Shown here: one piece after another, positions 8,624 to 18,805 of the stretch
Layout of the letters: the number at the start of each line of letters is the position of its first letter
How positions within the stretch are numbered: position 1 is the first letter of the stretch
Source: Hyalangium gracile
GTDB lineage: Bacteria; Myxococcota; Myxococcia; Myxococcales; Myxococcaceae
Direction of reading: 5' to 3'
DNA: 64,000 bases
Assembly: GCF_020103725.1 (NCBI RefSeq)
Contig: NZ_JAHXBG010000038.1
Location: forward strand, 34,057 to 98,056
Made by a program: the position numbers and the translations under genes
The notes under the pieces: model-generated
The model's input: the letters and a program-made list of their open reading frames with translations, nothing else
Databases searched by the model: none
Told to the model about the DNA's origin: nothing

Positions 8624-9681
8624 GCGCTCTTCCTCCCCGCGATACGCGGCGCGACCTTCTCCAGGATGAGACCGCCCAGGCCGGCGGCGTCGGCTCGGGC
8701 GTTGTGCGCGGGCAGCCCCACCTCGCGCTCCACGAAGCGGATGCCCACGCGGTTGTCCGTGGCGGGCCCGGCCACCACGTCCACCTGGATGCCGTACGTC
8801 TCCTTCAGGTGGCGCACGCCGCCCGAGGCGCCCACGGGATCATTGGCGCACAGCACCCACGCGCCGCCCATCCCGCGCAGCTCCGGATCCTCGAGGATGG
8901 ACTGCACGCCGTACTCGCCCATGATGCCGTCACCCGTCTCGGCGACGATGACGTCCACCTCGGCGGCGGCCAGCTCGGAGAGGATGATGCGGGACACCTG
9001 GGCGGCCGTCTTCGGGCTGGTGCACACGGTGCCCGCGTCGGTGAAGTCCATCACCACCTCCGCGCCCGAGTCCCTCATGCTCAGCGTGTCGCGCATCAGC
9101 GACACGCCGGTGAGCTTGGCGCCGCCCACGCGGAAGCCGGCCTGGGCCAGCCGGCGCACCATGGCGCAGGCCGCGTAGGTCTTCCCCGCGTTCATGCAGG
9201 TGCCCACCACGTACACCACCGGCACGGACACCGGCTGCTGCGAGCCCTTGAGCGCTCCGGCGCGGACGTGGGCCGGCTGACCGGCGCGCGACTGGAACTC
9301 GGGGAACATCAGCACCTGCCCGAGCACCTCCGCCTCGAAGGGAGTGCCTACGCCCGGGTTGTGCGAGGTGCACTGGCCGATCACCCCGCCCATGTTGAGC
9401 ATGTGCAGCCGCTGGCCGGGGGCCACCTTGTCTGGCACCACGCCCTCGTACCCGTGCAGGGCGTTGCGGTGGCCGAGCGCCCCCACGACGATGTCTCCGC
9501 CGTGCAGCGTCACCAGCCGGCCGTGCACGTCCTCGAGCTGGTTGTAGACGGACTTCTCCCCGTGGATGCGGGCGGCGATCACCGCGCCCTCCACCGCCTG
9601 GATCTCCTCGGTGAGGTGCACGGTGCGGCCGAGCCGCAGGTTGCGGGTGACACTGCCTACCTTGTCGACGTGGACCTTCAT
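8620..9681 (-). CDS. DUF1611-like P-loop protein embedded in arginine operon
   Basis: A 353-residue protein with a beta-rich N-terminal half (about 1-140) and a P-loop NTPase-fold C-terminal half. The P-loop reads VVGTCMNAGKTYAACAMVRR. Further conserved stretches are GAKLTGVSL, DFTDAGTVCT and VIVAETGDGIMGEYGV. This layout resembles the DUF1611 family. A DUF1611 member, DgcN of a marine Pseudoalteromonas, has, as I recall, been reported as an N-acetyltransferase of D-glutamate. The gene overlaps argG upstream and argC downstream by 4 bases each, so it is translated together with arginine enzymes. No ArgA or ArgJ gene is in the window, so a role in N-acylation of glutamate is an attractive but unproven inference. 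A carboligase or other ATP-using role is equally possible. Confidence 0.62.
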   Translation of the reverse strand: MKVHVDKVGSVTRNLRLGRTVHLTEEIQAVEGAVIAARIHGEKSVYNQLEDVHGRLVTLHGGDIVVGALGHRNALHGYEGVVPDKVAPGQRLHMLNMGGVIGQCTSHNPGVGTPFEAEVLGQVLMFPEFQSRAGQPAHVRAGALKGSQQPVSVPVVYVVGTCMNAGKTYAACAMVRRLAQAGFRVGGAKLTGVSLMRDTLSMRDSGAEVVMDFTDAGTVCTSPKTAAQVSRIILSELAAAEVDVIVAETGDGIMGEYGVQSILEDPELRGMGGAWVLCANDPVGASGGVRHLKETYGIQVDVVAGPATDNRVGIRFVEREVGLPAHNARADAAGLGGLILEKVAPRIAGRKSA

Positions 9682-10868
9682 GGCTTCACCTTGAGGGCCA
9701 GGGTCTGGGCCACGCCGTACACCTTGGCGAAGCCGGCGGCCTCGGCACCCGTCCAGAGATGGTTGGCCTCGCCGTAGCTCGCCACCTTGGCGTCCATCAG
9801 CGAGTGCGGGGAGCGCACGCCCTCGACAATCATGGCGCGCGGCTGCAGCGTCACGCGCACCTCGCCCGTCACGCGGGCCTGCGAGGACTGCAGGTACGCC
9901 TCGACGTCCCGGGCCAGCGGATCGAAGAAGTGCCCCTCGTGGAGCAGCGTGCCGTAGAGGTTGCCCAGCGTCTCCTTCCAGAAGAGCTGCTTGCCGGAGA
10001 GCACCAGCTTCTCCAGCTCGCGGTGCGCGGTGATGAGCATCACCGCCGCCGGGGCGTCGAAGCCCACGCGGCCCTTGATGCCCAGGATGGTGTCACCCAG
10101 GTGCACGCCGCGCCCCACGCCGTAGGGCTGGCCCAGCGTGTTGAGCTGGGCGATCAGCTCCACGGGCGCCATCGCCTGGCCGTCAATCGCCACCGGGCGG
10201 CCCTTCTCGAAGCTCAGCACCAGCGTGCGCGGCTTGAGGTCCGAGGGGATGACGCCGGCCGGGTAGGCGGCCTCCGGCAGGTTGCTCCACGAGTCGTGCG
10301 TCTCCTTGCCGCCGACGGAGGTGCCCCACATGCCCTCGTTGATGGAGTAGGCGCCCGTCTTCGCGGGGAGGTGGATGCCGCGCTCGGCCAGGAAGGACAT
10401 CTCCTGGGCGCGGCTGAGGCTCAGCTCGCGGATGGGGGTGATGAGGTCCATGTCCGGCGCCAGCGCGCGGAAGGCCACGTCGAAGCGGACCTGATCGTTG
10501 CCCGCGCCGGTGGAGCCGTGGGCCAGGGCCTTGGCGCCCACCTCGCGGGCCATGCGCACCACCTCGGTGGCCTGGCAGACGCGCTCGGCGGAGACACTCA
10601 GCGGGTAGGCCTGGCCGCGCAGCACGTTGCCGGCGAGCAGGTGGCGCAGGTAGTCCTCGAAGAGCAGCGCGCGAGCGTCCACCGTGTGGTGGGCCACCGC
10701 GCCCAGGCGAGCCGCGTGCTCCGGCATCTTCGCCAGCGCCTCGGCGGTGAAGCCGCCGGTGTCCACGGTGACGGTGGTGACAGCGTGCCCCTGCTCGCGC
10801 AGATAGACCACGCAGAAAGAGGTGTCCAAGCCGCCGGAGAAGGCCAGCACCACGGGTTTCTTGCTCAT
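9678..10868 (-). CDS. argG: argininosuccinate synthase
   Basis: Joins citrulline and aspartate using ATP. The 396-residue protein opens with the PP-loop motif VLAFSGGLDTSF and carries the conserved AHGSTGAGNDQVRF and YSINEGMWGTS regions. In these features it looks like the Xanthomonas/Bacteroides type, which goes with the acylated-ornithine route seen in this operon. Its stop overlaps the next gene's start (ATGA). The ATG is preceded by GAGGAGACC at a rather long distance. A 15-bp tandem repeat separates it from argH. Confidence 0.94.
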   Translation of the reverse strand: MSKKPVVLAFSGGLDTSFCVVYLREQGHAVTTVTVDTGGFTAEALAKMPEHAARLGAVAHHTVDARALLFEDYLRHLLAGNVLRGQAYPLSVSAERVCQATEVVRMAREVGAKALAHGSTGAGNDQVRFDVAFRALAPDMDLITPIRELSLSRAQEMSFLAERGIHLPAKTGAYSINEGMWGTSVGGKETHDSWSNLPEAAYPAGVIPSDLKPRTLVLSFEKGRPVAIDGQAMAPVELIAQLNTLGQPYGVGRGVHLGDTILGIKGRVGFDAPAAVMLITAHRELEKLVLSGKQLFWKETLGNLYGTLLHEGHFFDPLARDVEAYLQSSQARVTGEVRVTLQPRAMIVEGVRSPHSLMDAKVASYGEANHLWTGAEAAGFAKVYGVAQTLALKVKP

Positions 10869-10891
10869 TGTCTTCGAGGTCTCCTCAGTAC

Positions 10892-10951
10892 CGCTGCTGC
10901 GTCCACTACAACTGCATTCACGGCTGCTGCATTCACGGCGACTGCGTCTAC
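10892..10951. repeat. four degenerate 15-bp tandem repeats at the argH/argG junction
   Basis: Four units read on the + strand: cgctgctgcgtccac, tacaactgcattcac, ggctgctgcattcac, ggcgactgcgtctac. They span the argH stop codon and most of the 79-base argH-argG spacer, the longest intergenic gap in this tightly overlapping operon. The unit length is a multiple of three and the minus strand reads as an Ala/Val/Asn/Asp string. This suggests decayed coding repeats or a replication-slippage tract. Confidence 0.6.
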
Positions 10952-12297
10952 GGCTGCCAGACGCGCTCGGCGCAGGTGGCCAGGGCGCGGTGGGTCTCGG
11001 TGAGCCAGGCTCGGACGCTGCCCAGCTCGGCGCGGAGCTGCTCCAGCGCGAGGTTGCCGGCGCCGCCCAGGTGGGTGGCCGTCAGCGCGGCCCGGTCCGG
11101 ACGGAAGGTGCCGTCGGAGAGCTCGCGCGCCACCTCGCGGTAGGCGTCGCGGAAGGGCAGGCCGCGCCCGACGAGCACGTAGGCGTGGTGGGCGGCGTAC
11201 AGCGTGTCGTCGCAGGCCCGGGCGGCGGCCTCGGCGCGGATCTGGATCACGGGGACCAGCCGCGTGAGCACGTCCAGCAGCTCCCGCAGCGAGCCCAGCC
11301 CGGAGAGGGTGGGGCGCTTGAGGAGCTGGAAGTCCCGGTGGTAGCTGGAGGGCAGGCCCCCGGCCACCTCCTCCACCTGTCGCGCAATCCCGCGCAGCTC
11401 GCGGCAGCGGGCACGCGCCAGCTCCACCACGTCCGGGTTCTTCTTCTGCGGCATGATGGACGAGCCGGTGGTGAACGCGTCCGGCAGCGAGAGGAAGCCG
11501 AACTCCTCGGTGCTGAAGAGGGACACGTCCCACAGCCACTTCTCCAGGCCACCCGCCACCGAGCACGCCCACGAGAGCGCCGCCATCTCGTGCCGGCCGC
11601 GGCTGTTCTGCACGTCGATGGGGCTGCGCTGCACGCGCGAGAAGCCGAGCAGGCTTGCCACGTACTCGCGATCGATGGGCAGCGGCACGCCGAAGCCCGC
11701 CGCCGCTCCCAGGGGGCTTCGGTCCAGCCGGGCCCACAGGCCGCGCAGCGCCTCCAGCTCCTCCAGCAGGCCCTCGGCGAAGGCGGCGCCCCACATGCCG
11801 AAGGTGCTCGGCATGGCCCGACGCATGTGGGTGTAGCCGGGCATCGGCACGCTGGCGTGCGCCTGGGCGAAGTCCAGGAAGGCCCCGGCCAGCTCCGCCG
11901 CGTGGGCGCCGAGCACCAGCACCTGCTCGCGCAGCATGAGCCGCAGGGCCAGCTGCACCTGGTCGTTGCGGGAGCGGCCCAGGTGGATGCGGCGGCCGGC
12001 CTCGCCCACCCGCTCCACGAGCGCCGCCTCCAGCGCGGTGTGCCCGTCCTCCTGCTCCGGACGGATGGTGAACGCGCCCGCCCGCGCCTCGTCATGGAGC
12101 GCGCGCAGGGCGGGCACCAGCGCCCGCATATCCTTCTCGGGCAGCAGCCCCACGCGCGCCAGCATCCGCGCATGGGCCGCGCTGCCGAGCGCGTCGTGCG
12201 GCGCCAGCGCCAGGTCCACCTGGGGATCATCCCCGACGGTGAAGCGGTGGATGGCCGCGTCCAGCGGAAGGCCCTTCGACCAGAGGGTGTCAGCCAC
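10948..12297 (-). CDS. argH: argininosuccinate lyase
   Basis: Cleaves argininosuccinate to arginine and fumarate. The 449-residue protein carries the fumarase/ASL signature GSSIMPQKKNPD, plus GRSRNDQV and the catalytic-region motif PGYTHMRRAMPST. It starts with GTG and overlaps the end of the deacylase gene by 8 bases. Length is normal for the family. It is co-transcribed with the other arginine genes and presumably controlled by ArgR from the 15.3-kb promoter region. Confidence 0.95.
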   Translation of the reverse strand: MADTLWSKGLPLDAAIHRFTVGDDPQVDLALAPHDALGSAAHARMLARVGLLPEKDMRALVPALRALHDEARAGAFTIRPEQEDGHTALEAALVERVGEAGRRIHLGRSRNDQVQLALRLMLREQVLVLGAHAAELAGAFLDFAQAHASVPMPGYTHMRRAMPSTFGMWGAAFAEGLLEELEALRGLWARLDRSPLGAAAGFGVPLPIDREYVASLLGFSRVQRSPIDVQNSRGRHEMAALSWACSVAGGLEKWLWDVSLFSTEEFGFLSLPDAFTTGSSIMPQKKNPDVVELARARCRELRGIARQVEEVAGGLPSSYHRDFQLLKRPTLSGLGSLRELLDVLTRLVPVIQIRAEAAARACDDTLYAAHHAYVLVGRGLPFRDAYREVARELSDGTFRPDRAALTATHLGGAGNLALEQLRAELGSVRAWLTETHRALATCAERVWQP

Positions 12298-13360
12298 GGG
12301 CCACCTCCTCGAAGTAGCCGCGGATGAGCCGCTGGTAGAAGGCCACGCCCGCCTCCAGCTCCACGAGGGCCAGGTACTCGTCCGGCTTGTGCGAGCGCAG
12401 CGTGTCGCCGGGGCCCACCTTCACCGCGGGCACCTGCCCCAGGAAGGCCCAGTCGGACGCCGTGCTCGAGCCCACCGGCCCCACGCCCCCACCGGCCGCC
12501 ACCGCCGCCCGGACGATGGGCTCGCCCGGAGCCGTGGACTTCGGCAGGTAGCGCGCGGAGTGGACGATCACCTCGCTGCGCAGCACGCCGGCCAGGTGGG
12601 TGGCCACCGCCGCGTGCTCCATGCCCGGCGTGGTGCGGATGTCCACGAAGAACTCGCAGCGGTCCGGCACCTGGTTACGGGCCAGGCCGCCCTGGATCTG
12701 CGTCACCTGGGCGCGTGCCTCGCCCAGCAGCGGGTGCGCGGGGAAGCGCAGCTCGGCCAGGGTGGAGATGTCCTGGGCCGCCAGGTGGATGGCGTTCTGC
12801 GCCTCGGCTGCCTGCGCGTGCGCCACGTGCGCGGAGCGGCCATGCGCCACGCAGCGCAGCAGGAGCATCCCGCGCTGGGCGGTGCAGGGCTTCAGCCCGG
12901 TGGGCTCACCCACCACGGCCGCGTCCAGCGGCCCGAGCGCCGGCAACACCGTGCCCAGCCCCGCGCCGCCCGTCTCCTCCTCGGCGGTGAAGGCGAAGAC
13001 GACCTCACCCCGGCCCTCCAGGGCCTGGGGGTTCTGCAGCAGCTCGCGGGCCGCCAGCAGCATGGACGCCACGCAGCCCTTGGCGTCATTGCTGCCCAGC
13101 CCGTACAGCCGGCCCTCGCGCCACACCGGCACCTGGGGCTCCAGCGTCCACCCGGCGCACGGGGGCACCGTGTCCAGGTGCGAGTTGACGAGCAGCCGCC
13201 GGGGGCCGCTGCCCACGGTGAACCACAGGTTGTGGCCCTGGCGCTGGACGCGCCCGCCCCAGCCCTCGACCCAGGAAGCCACCTGATCGGCGATGCGTCC
13301 CTCCTGTCCGGAGACGCTCGGGGTGGCCACCAGGGCCTCGAGCAGGGCGGCCGGCGTCAC
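12290..13360 (-). CDS. M20-family N-acylcitrulline/N-acylornithine deacylase
   Basis: A 356-residue M20 zinc metallohydrolase. Metal and catalytic motifs are in order: NSHLDTVPP (His and Asp), GLGSNDAKG (bridging Asp), FTAEEETGG (catalytic Glu then ligand), VVGEPTG, and the C-terminal RSHKPDEY His. Next to an N-acylornithine carbamoyltransferase the expected substrate is N-acetylcitrulline (or N-succinylcitrulline), giving citrulline for ArgG, as in the Xanthomonas acetylcitrulline deacetylase. An ArgE/LysK-type role is the alternative. It starts with GTG overlapping the argB-like stop (GTGA). Confidence 0.85.
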   Translation of the reverse strand: MTPAALLEALVATPSVSGQEGRIADQVASWVEGWGGRVQRQGHNLWFTVGSGPRRLLVNSHLDTVPPCAGWTLEPQVPVWREGRLYGLGSNDAKGCVASMLLAARELLQNPQALEGRGEVVFAFTAEEETGGAGLGTVLPALGPLDAAVVGEPTGLKPCTAQRGMLLLRCVAHGRSAHVAHAQAAEAQNAIHLAAQDISTLAELRFPAHPLLGEARAQVTQIQGGLARNQVPDRCEFFVDIRTTPGMEHAAVATHLAGVLRSEVIVHSARYLPKSTAPGEPIVRAAVAAGGGVGPVGSSTASDWAFLGQVPAVKVGPGDTLRSHKPDEYLALVELEAGVAFYQRLIRGYFEEVARG

Positions 13361-14205
13361 GTCCGGGCCCCGGGATTGCGCGCGGCTTCTCGCACTACCA
13401 TCGTGCCGCTGCCCTCGTTGGTGAAGACCTCCTCCAACAGCGCGTTCGGCAGCACGCCGCTCACCAGGTGCACGCTGGCCACGCCGCCCACCAGGGCGGA
13501 GCGGATGGCGTGGACCTTGGACAGCAGCGCCGCGGACATCTGGCCCTCCTGCTCCAGCGCCGCCAGGTCCGTGAGCGTGGCCTGGGGAATGAGCGAGGTA
13601 GGCTCGTCCGGGCGCCGCAGCAGGCCTGGCGTCGGCAGCAGGAAGAAGAGCTTCTCGGCGCCCAGCGCCACGGCGACCGACGCGGCCACCGTGTCCGCGC
13701 TGGCGCTGTAGACGCCGCCCGACGGATCACCCGCCAGCGGCGCCACCACGGGCACGTAGTCCCCGGTGCGCAGGTGCTGGAGCAGGCGCGTGTCCACCGA
13801 CTCGATGTCGCCCACGGGGCCGTAGTTCCCCGGCCGGTTCCCATCCCAGGCGCTCTCCACCATGCCCTCGCCGGGGCGCCGCCGGGCGCGCAGCAGGCCC
13901 GCGTCCACGCCGCTCAGGCCCACGCAAGGCACTCCCGCCGCCTGCAGGTCGGCCAGCAGGTCCATGCGGACCTTGGCGGACATGGCGTCGAAGGGCGTGT
14001 CCAGCTCCGGGCCGGCGCCGTGCACCACCACGGGCTGGATGGAGAAGGTCCACAGCAGGGCGATCTGCTCGCAGGCGGCGCGGCGCAGCCGGGGATCCCC
14101 CAGCACCGGGCCATCCACCAGCAGGACGAAGGTCTTCCGGCGGAACTGCCGGACGTAGCGCGCGGCGGAGCGGAGCGCGGCGTAGGGATCGGGAGAGAAG
14201 GGCAA
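13357..14205 (-). CDS. argB: acetylglutamate-kinase-like amino-acid kinase family protein
   Basis: A 282-residue amino-acid-kinase-fold protein in the position of ArgB, which phosphorylates N-acylglutamate. The VVVHGAGPELD motif and the end EEVFTNEGSGTMVVRE match the kinase half of Xanthomonas-type NAGS/NAGK fusions rather than ordinary ArgB (VHGGG). The acetyltransferase half is absent. The first strand reads FVLLVDGPVL, so the Lys of the usual (I/V)KxGG motif is missing. The D of the usual LTDxxG loop is also not visible (FFLLPTPGLL). The later SADTVA and LLSKVHAI regions remain. It starts with TTG after a GAGG site and lies 18 bases after argF'. Either it is a very divergent kinase or a regulatory or partner subunit. 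Confidence 0.72.
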   Translation of the reverse strand: MPFSPDPYAALRSAARYVRQFRRKTFVLLVDGPVLGDPRLRRAACEQIALLWTFSIQPVVVHGAGPELDTPFDAMSAKVRMDLLADLQAAGVPCVGLSGVDAGLLRARRRPGEGMVESAWDGNRPGNYGPVGDIESVDTRLLQHLRTGDYVPVVAPLAGDPSGGVYSASADTVAASVAVALGAEKLFFLLPTPGLLRRPDEPTSLIPQATLTDLAALEQEGQMSAALLSKVHAIRSALVGGVASVHLVSGVLPNALLEEVFTNEGSGTMVVREAARNPGART

Positions 14206-14223
14206 GGGGAGCCTCGAAAGGGG

Positions 14224-15228
14224 TCAGGTGGCCAGGAGCCAGTGGAGGATGGAGCGCTGGACGTGGAACCGGTTCTCAGCCGTATCGATGACACGACTGG
14301 AGGCGTGATCCAACACGTCGTCAGCCACCTCGACGTTGCGGCGCACCGGCAGGCAGTGCAGGAAGATGGAGTCCTTGGCGGCCCGCGCCATGGCGCTCCG
14401 AGTGGGCATCCACCCCGAGTACGAGGCCAGCAGCGCGGCCACATCCCCCGGCGCATGCCCGGCGCGGGTCGCGGGCCCCCACGCCTTGGCGTAGACGGCG
14501 CGGCTGCCCTTGAGCGCCTCGGCCTGATCGTGGGTGTAGGTGACGCTGCCGCCGGTGGCCTTCGCGTACGCCTCGGCCTCGGCGCGCACCTGCGGGTGCA
14601 GCTCGAACCCCGGCGGGTGGGCCACCCGCACCTCGCAGCCCGCGGCCGCGGCGCTGAGCAGGAACGAGTTGGGCACCGCCTTGGGCAGCGGCTTGATGTG
14701 GGGCGCCCACGTGAGCGTCACCGGCACCTTCTTCGTCGAGCCGAAGTTCTCCCGCAGCGTGAGCATGTCCGCCAGGCCCTGGCAGGGGTGCTCGCGCGCG
14801 GACTCCATGCTCACCAGCGGGACGGTGGCGTGCTTGCGGAAGGCGTTGATGACCGAGTCGAGCTCATCCTCCTCGTCCCCGCCGCCGCCCGAGAAGGCGC
14901 GCACCCCGAGCATGTCCACGAAGCGCGACAGCACCGGCGCCGCTTCCTTGATGTGCTCGGCCCGGTCCCCGTTCATCACCGCCCCGATGCGGTCCTCGAG
15001 CTTCCACACGCCGTTGCCCACGTCCAGCACGATGGCGTGCCCGCCCGAGCGCAGCATCACCGCCTCGAACGAGGTGCGCGTGCGCAGCGACGGGTTGAAG
15101 AAGACCATGCCGAGCAGCCGGTTCTGGAAGACGGGGCCGGGGGACTGACGCTTCCAGGCGGCCGCCTGCGCGAGGATCGTCTCCACGCCTCCGGGGCCAA
15201 GGTCCTGAATGCGGGTGAAGTGCCTCAT
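14224..15228 (-). CDS. argF': N-acetyl- (or N-succinyl-) ornithine carbamoyltransferase
   Basis: A 334-residue transcarbamylase of the acylornithine branch, not an ordinary OTCase. It shows FFNPSLRTRTSFE (carbamoyl-phosphate loop), HPCQGLAD, TWAPHIKPLPKAVPNS and HCLPVRRNVEVADDV. The LPVRRN motif is typical of AOTCase/SOTCase. The specificity residue (Glu92 in Xanthomonas AOTCase, Pro90 in Bacteroides SOTCase, as I recall) aligns with Ala90 here, in NGDRAEHI. Several flanking stretches look closer to the succinyl enzyme. It is the first gene of the arginine operon, transcribed divergently from argR across likely ARG boxes. The acyl specificity is therefore open. Confidence 0.86.
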   Translation of the reverse strand: MRHFTRIQDLGPGGVETILAQAAAWKRQSPGPVFQNRLLGMVFFNPSLRTRTSFEAVMLRSGGHAIVLDVGNGVWKLEDRIGAVMNGDRAEHIKEAAPVLSRFVDMLGVRAFSGGGGDEEDELDSVINAFRKHATVPLVSMESAREHPCQGLADMLTLRENFGSTKKVPVTLTWAPHIKPLPKAVPNSFLLSAAAAGCEVRVAHPPGFELHPQVRAEAEAYAKATGGSVTYTHDQAEALKGSRAVYAKAWGPATRAGHAPGDVAALLASYSGWMPTRSAMARAAKDSIFLHCLPVRRNVEVADDVLDHASSRVIDTAENRFHVQRSILHWLLAT

Positions 15229-15272
15229 AGCGGTGGGTTCCTCGCTGGATCTCGAGAGGCCTCCGGGCTGGC

Positions 15273-15326
15273 TGCATATTCATGCATAAATATGCGTTGC
15301 CCCGTAGGAGATGCGCATAATATGCA
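15273..15326. promoter_or_regulatory. cluster of ARG-box-like palindromes upstream of argF'
   Basis: TGCATATTCATGCA (15273-15286) overlaps GCATAAATATGC (15284-15295), and GCATAATATGC lies at 15314-15324. All are A/T-rich inverted repeats built on TGCAT/ATGCA half-sites, in sharp contrast to the surrounding high-GC DNA. They sit just upstream of the argF' start and opposite argR. Streptomyces ARG boxes use similar TGCAT half-sites. These are the likely ArgR operators. Confidence 0.7.
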
Positions 15327-15398
15327 GAACGACGCGCAGCGCAATCCTTAAATTTCTTGCGGTTTTTTGGCGGCTTTGTTCGATGCCCTAAACGGTTC

Positions 15399-15418
15399 TT
15401 GCATGCATATGCATGCAA
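15399..15418. promoter_or_regulatory. perfect 20-bp palindrome, probable ArgR operator
   Basis: TTGCATGCATATGCATGCAA is a perfect 20-bp palindrome using the same TGCAT/ATGCA half-sites as the cluster 75-125 bases away. It abuts the GTG at 15420 and lies 17 bases before the preferred argR start. This suggests ArgR autoregulation and possibly looping to the argF' side. Confidence 0.72.
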
Positions 15419-15434
15419 AGTGCATCGTGCCGGG

Positions 15435-15863
15435 ATGGGCGCGGATCAGGCGTTGGACGAGGCCATCCTCCGGCTGCTGGAGGCGAACGAGATCACCGAT
15501 CAGGCGGTGCTGCAGCGGCTGCTGACCGCCGAGGGCTTCGCTCCGAGCCAGTCGACGCTCTCCCGACACCTCAAGCGGCTGTCGATCCAGAAGGTGAGCG
15601 GGCGCTACCAGCGCGTGGAGCCGGGGGCGGCGGAGCCCTCGCAGGCGGTGACGGTGCTCGAGGCGCCTCCCAACATGCTGGTGCTGAAGACGGCGCCGGG
15701 CTACGCGCAGGTGGTGGCGGTGATGATCGATCGAGCGCCGGACATCCCGGGCCTGGCGGGCACCGTGGCCGGAGACGACACCATCTTCATCGCGGTGCAG
15801 GACCCGTCGCTGCTGGCCGACGTGCGCCTCCAGGTGGAGCGGCTGCTGCGGCTGGTGCCCTGA
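15435..15863 (+). CDS. argR: arginine repressor ArgR
   Basis: A 142-residue arginine-responsive regulator. The N-terminal winged helix includes SQSTLSRHLKRLSIQKV. The C-terminal oligomerisation and arginine-binding domain includes LVLKTAPGYAQVVAVMID and GDDTIFIAV. It diverges from the arginine operon, with palindromic boxes between. The ATG at 15435 gives the family's usual length. In-frame alternatives are GTG at 15420 and TTG at 15357; the latter would translate across the palindrome and is unlikely. No strong ribosome site is visible, so a leaderless or weakly initiated transcript is possible. Confidence 0.88.
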   Translation: MGADQALDEAILRLLEANEITDQAVLQRLLTAEGFAPSQSTLSRHLKRLSIQKVSGRYQRVEPGAAEPSQAVTVLEAPPNMLVLKTAPGYAQVVAVMIDRAPDIPGLAGTVAGDDTIFIAVQDPSLLADVRLQVERLLRLVP

Positions 15864-15870
15864 AAAGGAA

Positions 15871-15902
15871 GAGGGCCGCGGAGCGCGAGGCTCGCGGCCC
15901 TC
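15871..15902. terminator. bidirectional terminator between argR and clpB
   Basis: Perfect 10-bp stem GAGGGCCGCG/CGCGGCCCTC with a 12-base loop between convergent argR and clpB. It is preceded by AAAAGGAA and followed by TCTCGTTCC. Confidence 0.72.
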
Positions 15903-15922
15903 TCGTTCCATATAAGGAGGGG

Positions 15923-18553
<2,631 letters not shown>

Positions 18554-18805
18554 GCCCTCAACGTAAGGGCCGAACCCCCCTTGGCAAGAAACGCTCGTAC
18601 AAGCTCCGCGGAATAGTTTGAGGTGCCGGAAATCACAGGGCTTTCTGGGTTCAGGAGTTGCCAGAAATGAGGCACCCGGCTATACGCCGCGCGCCTTTTC
18701 GGGGGGAGTCCACTGGAAGCGCACGGCGGTTACCTCATACGCATCGAGTCATTTCAGGGGCTGGAGCTCGTCCGGCTGGCGCGTGAGGCGCTGGCGCTGG
18801 ACGGA

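Noticed and set aside
14224..15228. Ordinary ornithine carbamoyltransferase (argF)
   Set aside because: FFNPSLRTRTSF and HCLPVRRN motifs and the adjacent deacylase mark the acylornithine branch.
15357..15434. TTG start for argR
   Set aside because: It would translate through the probable operator palindrome and make the protein longer than the family; no ribosome site.
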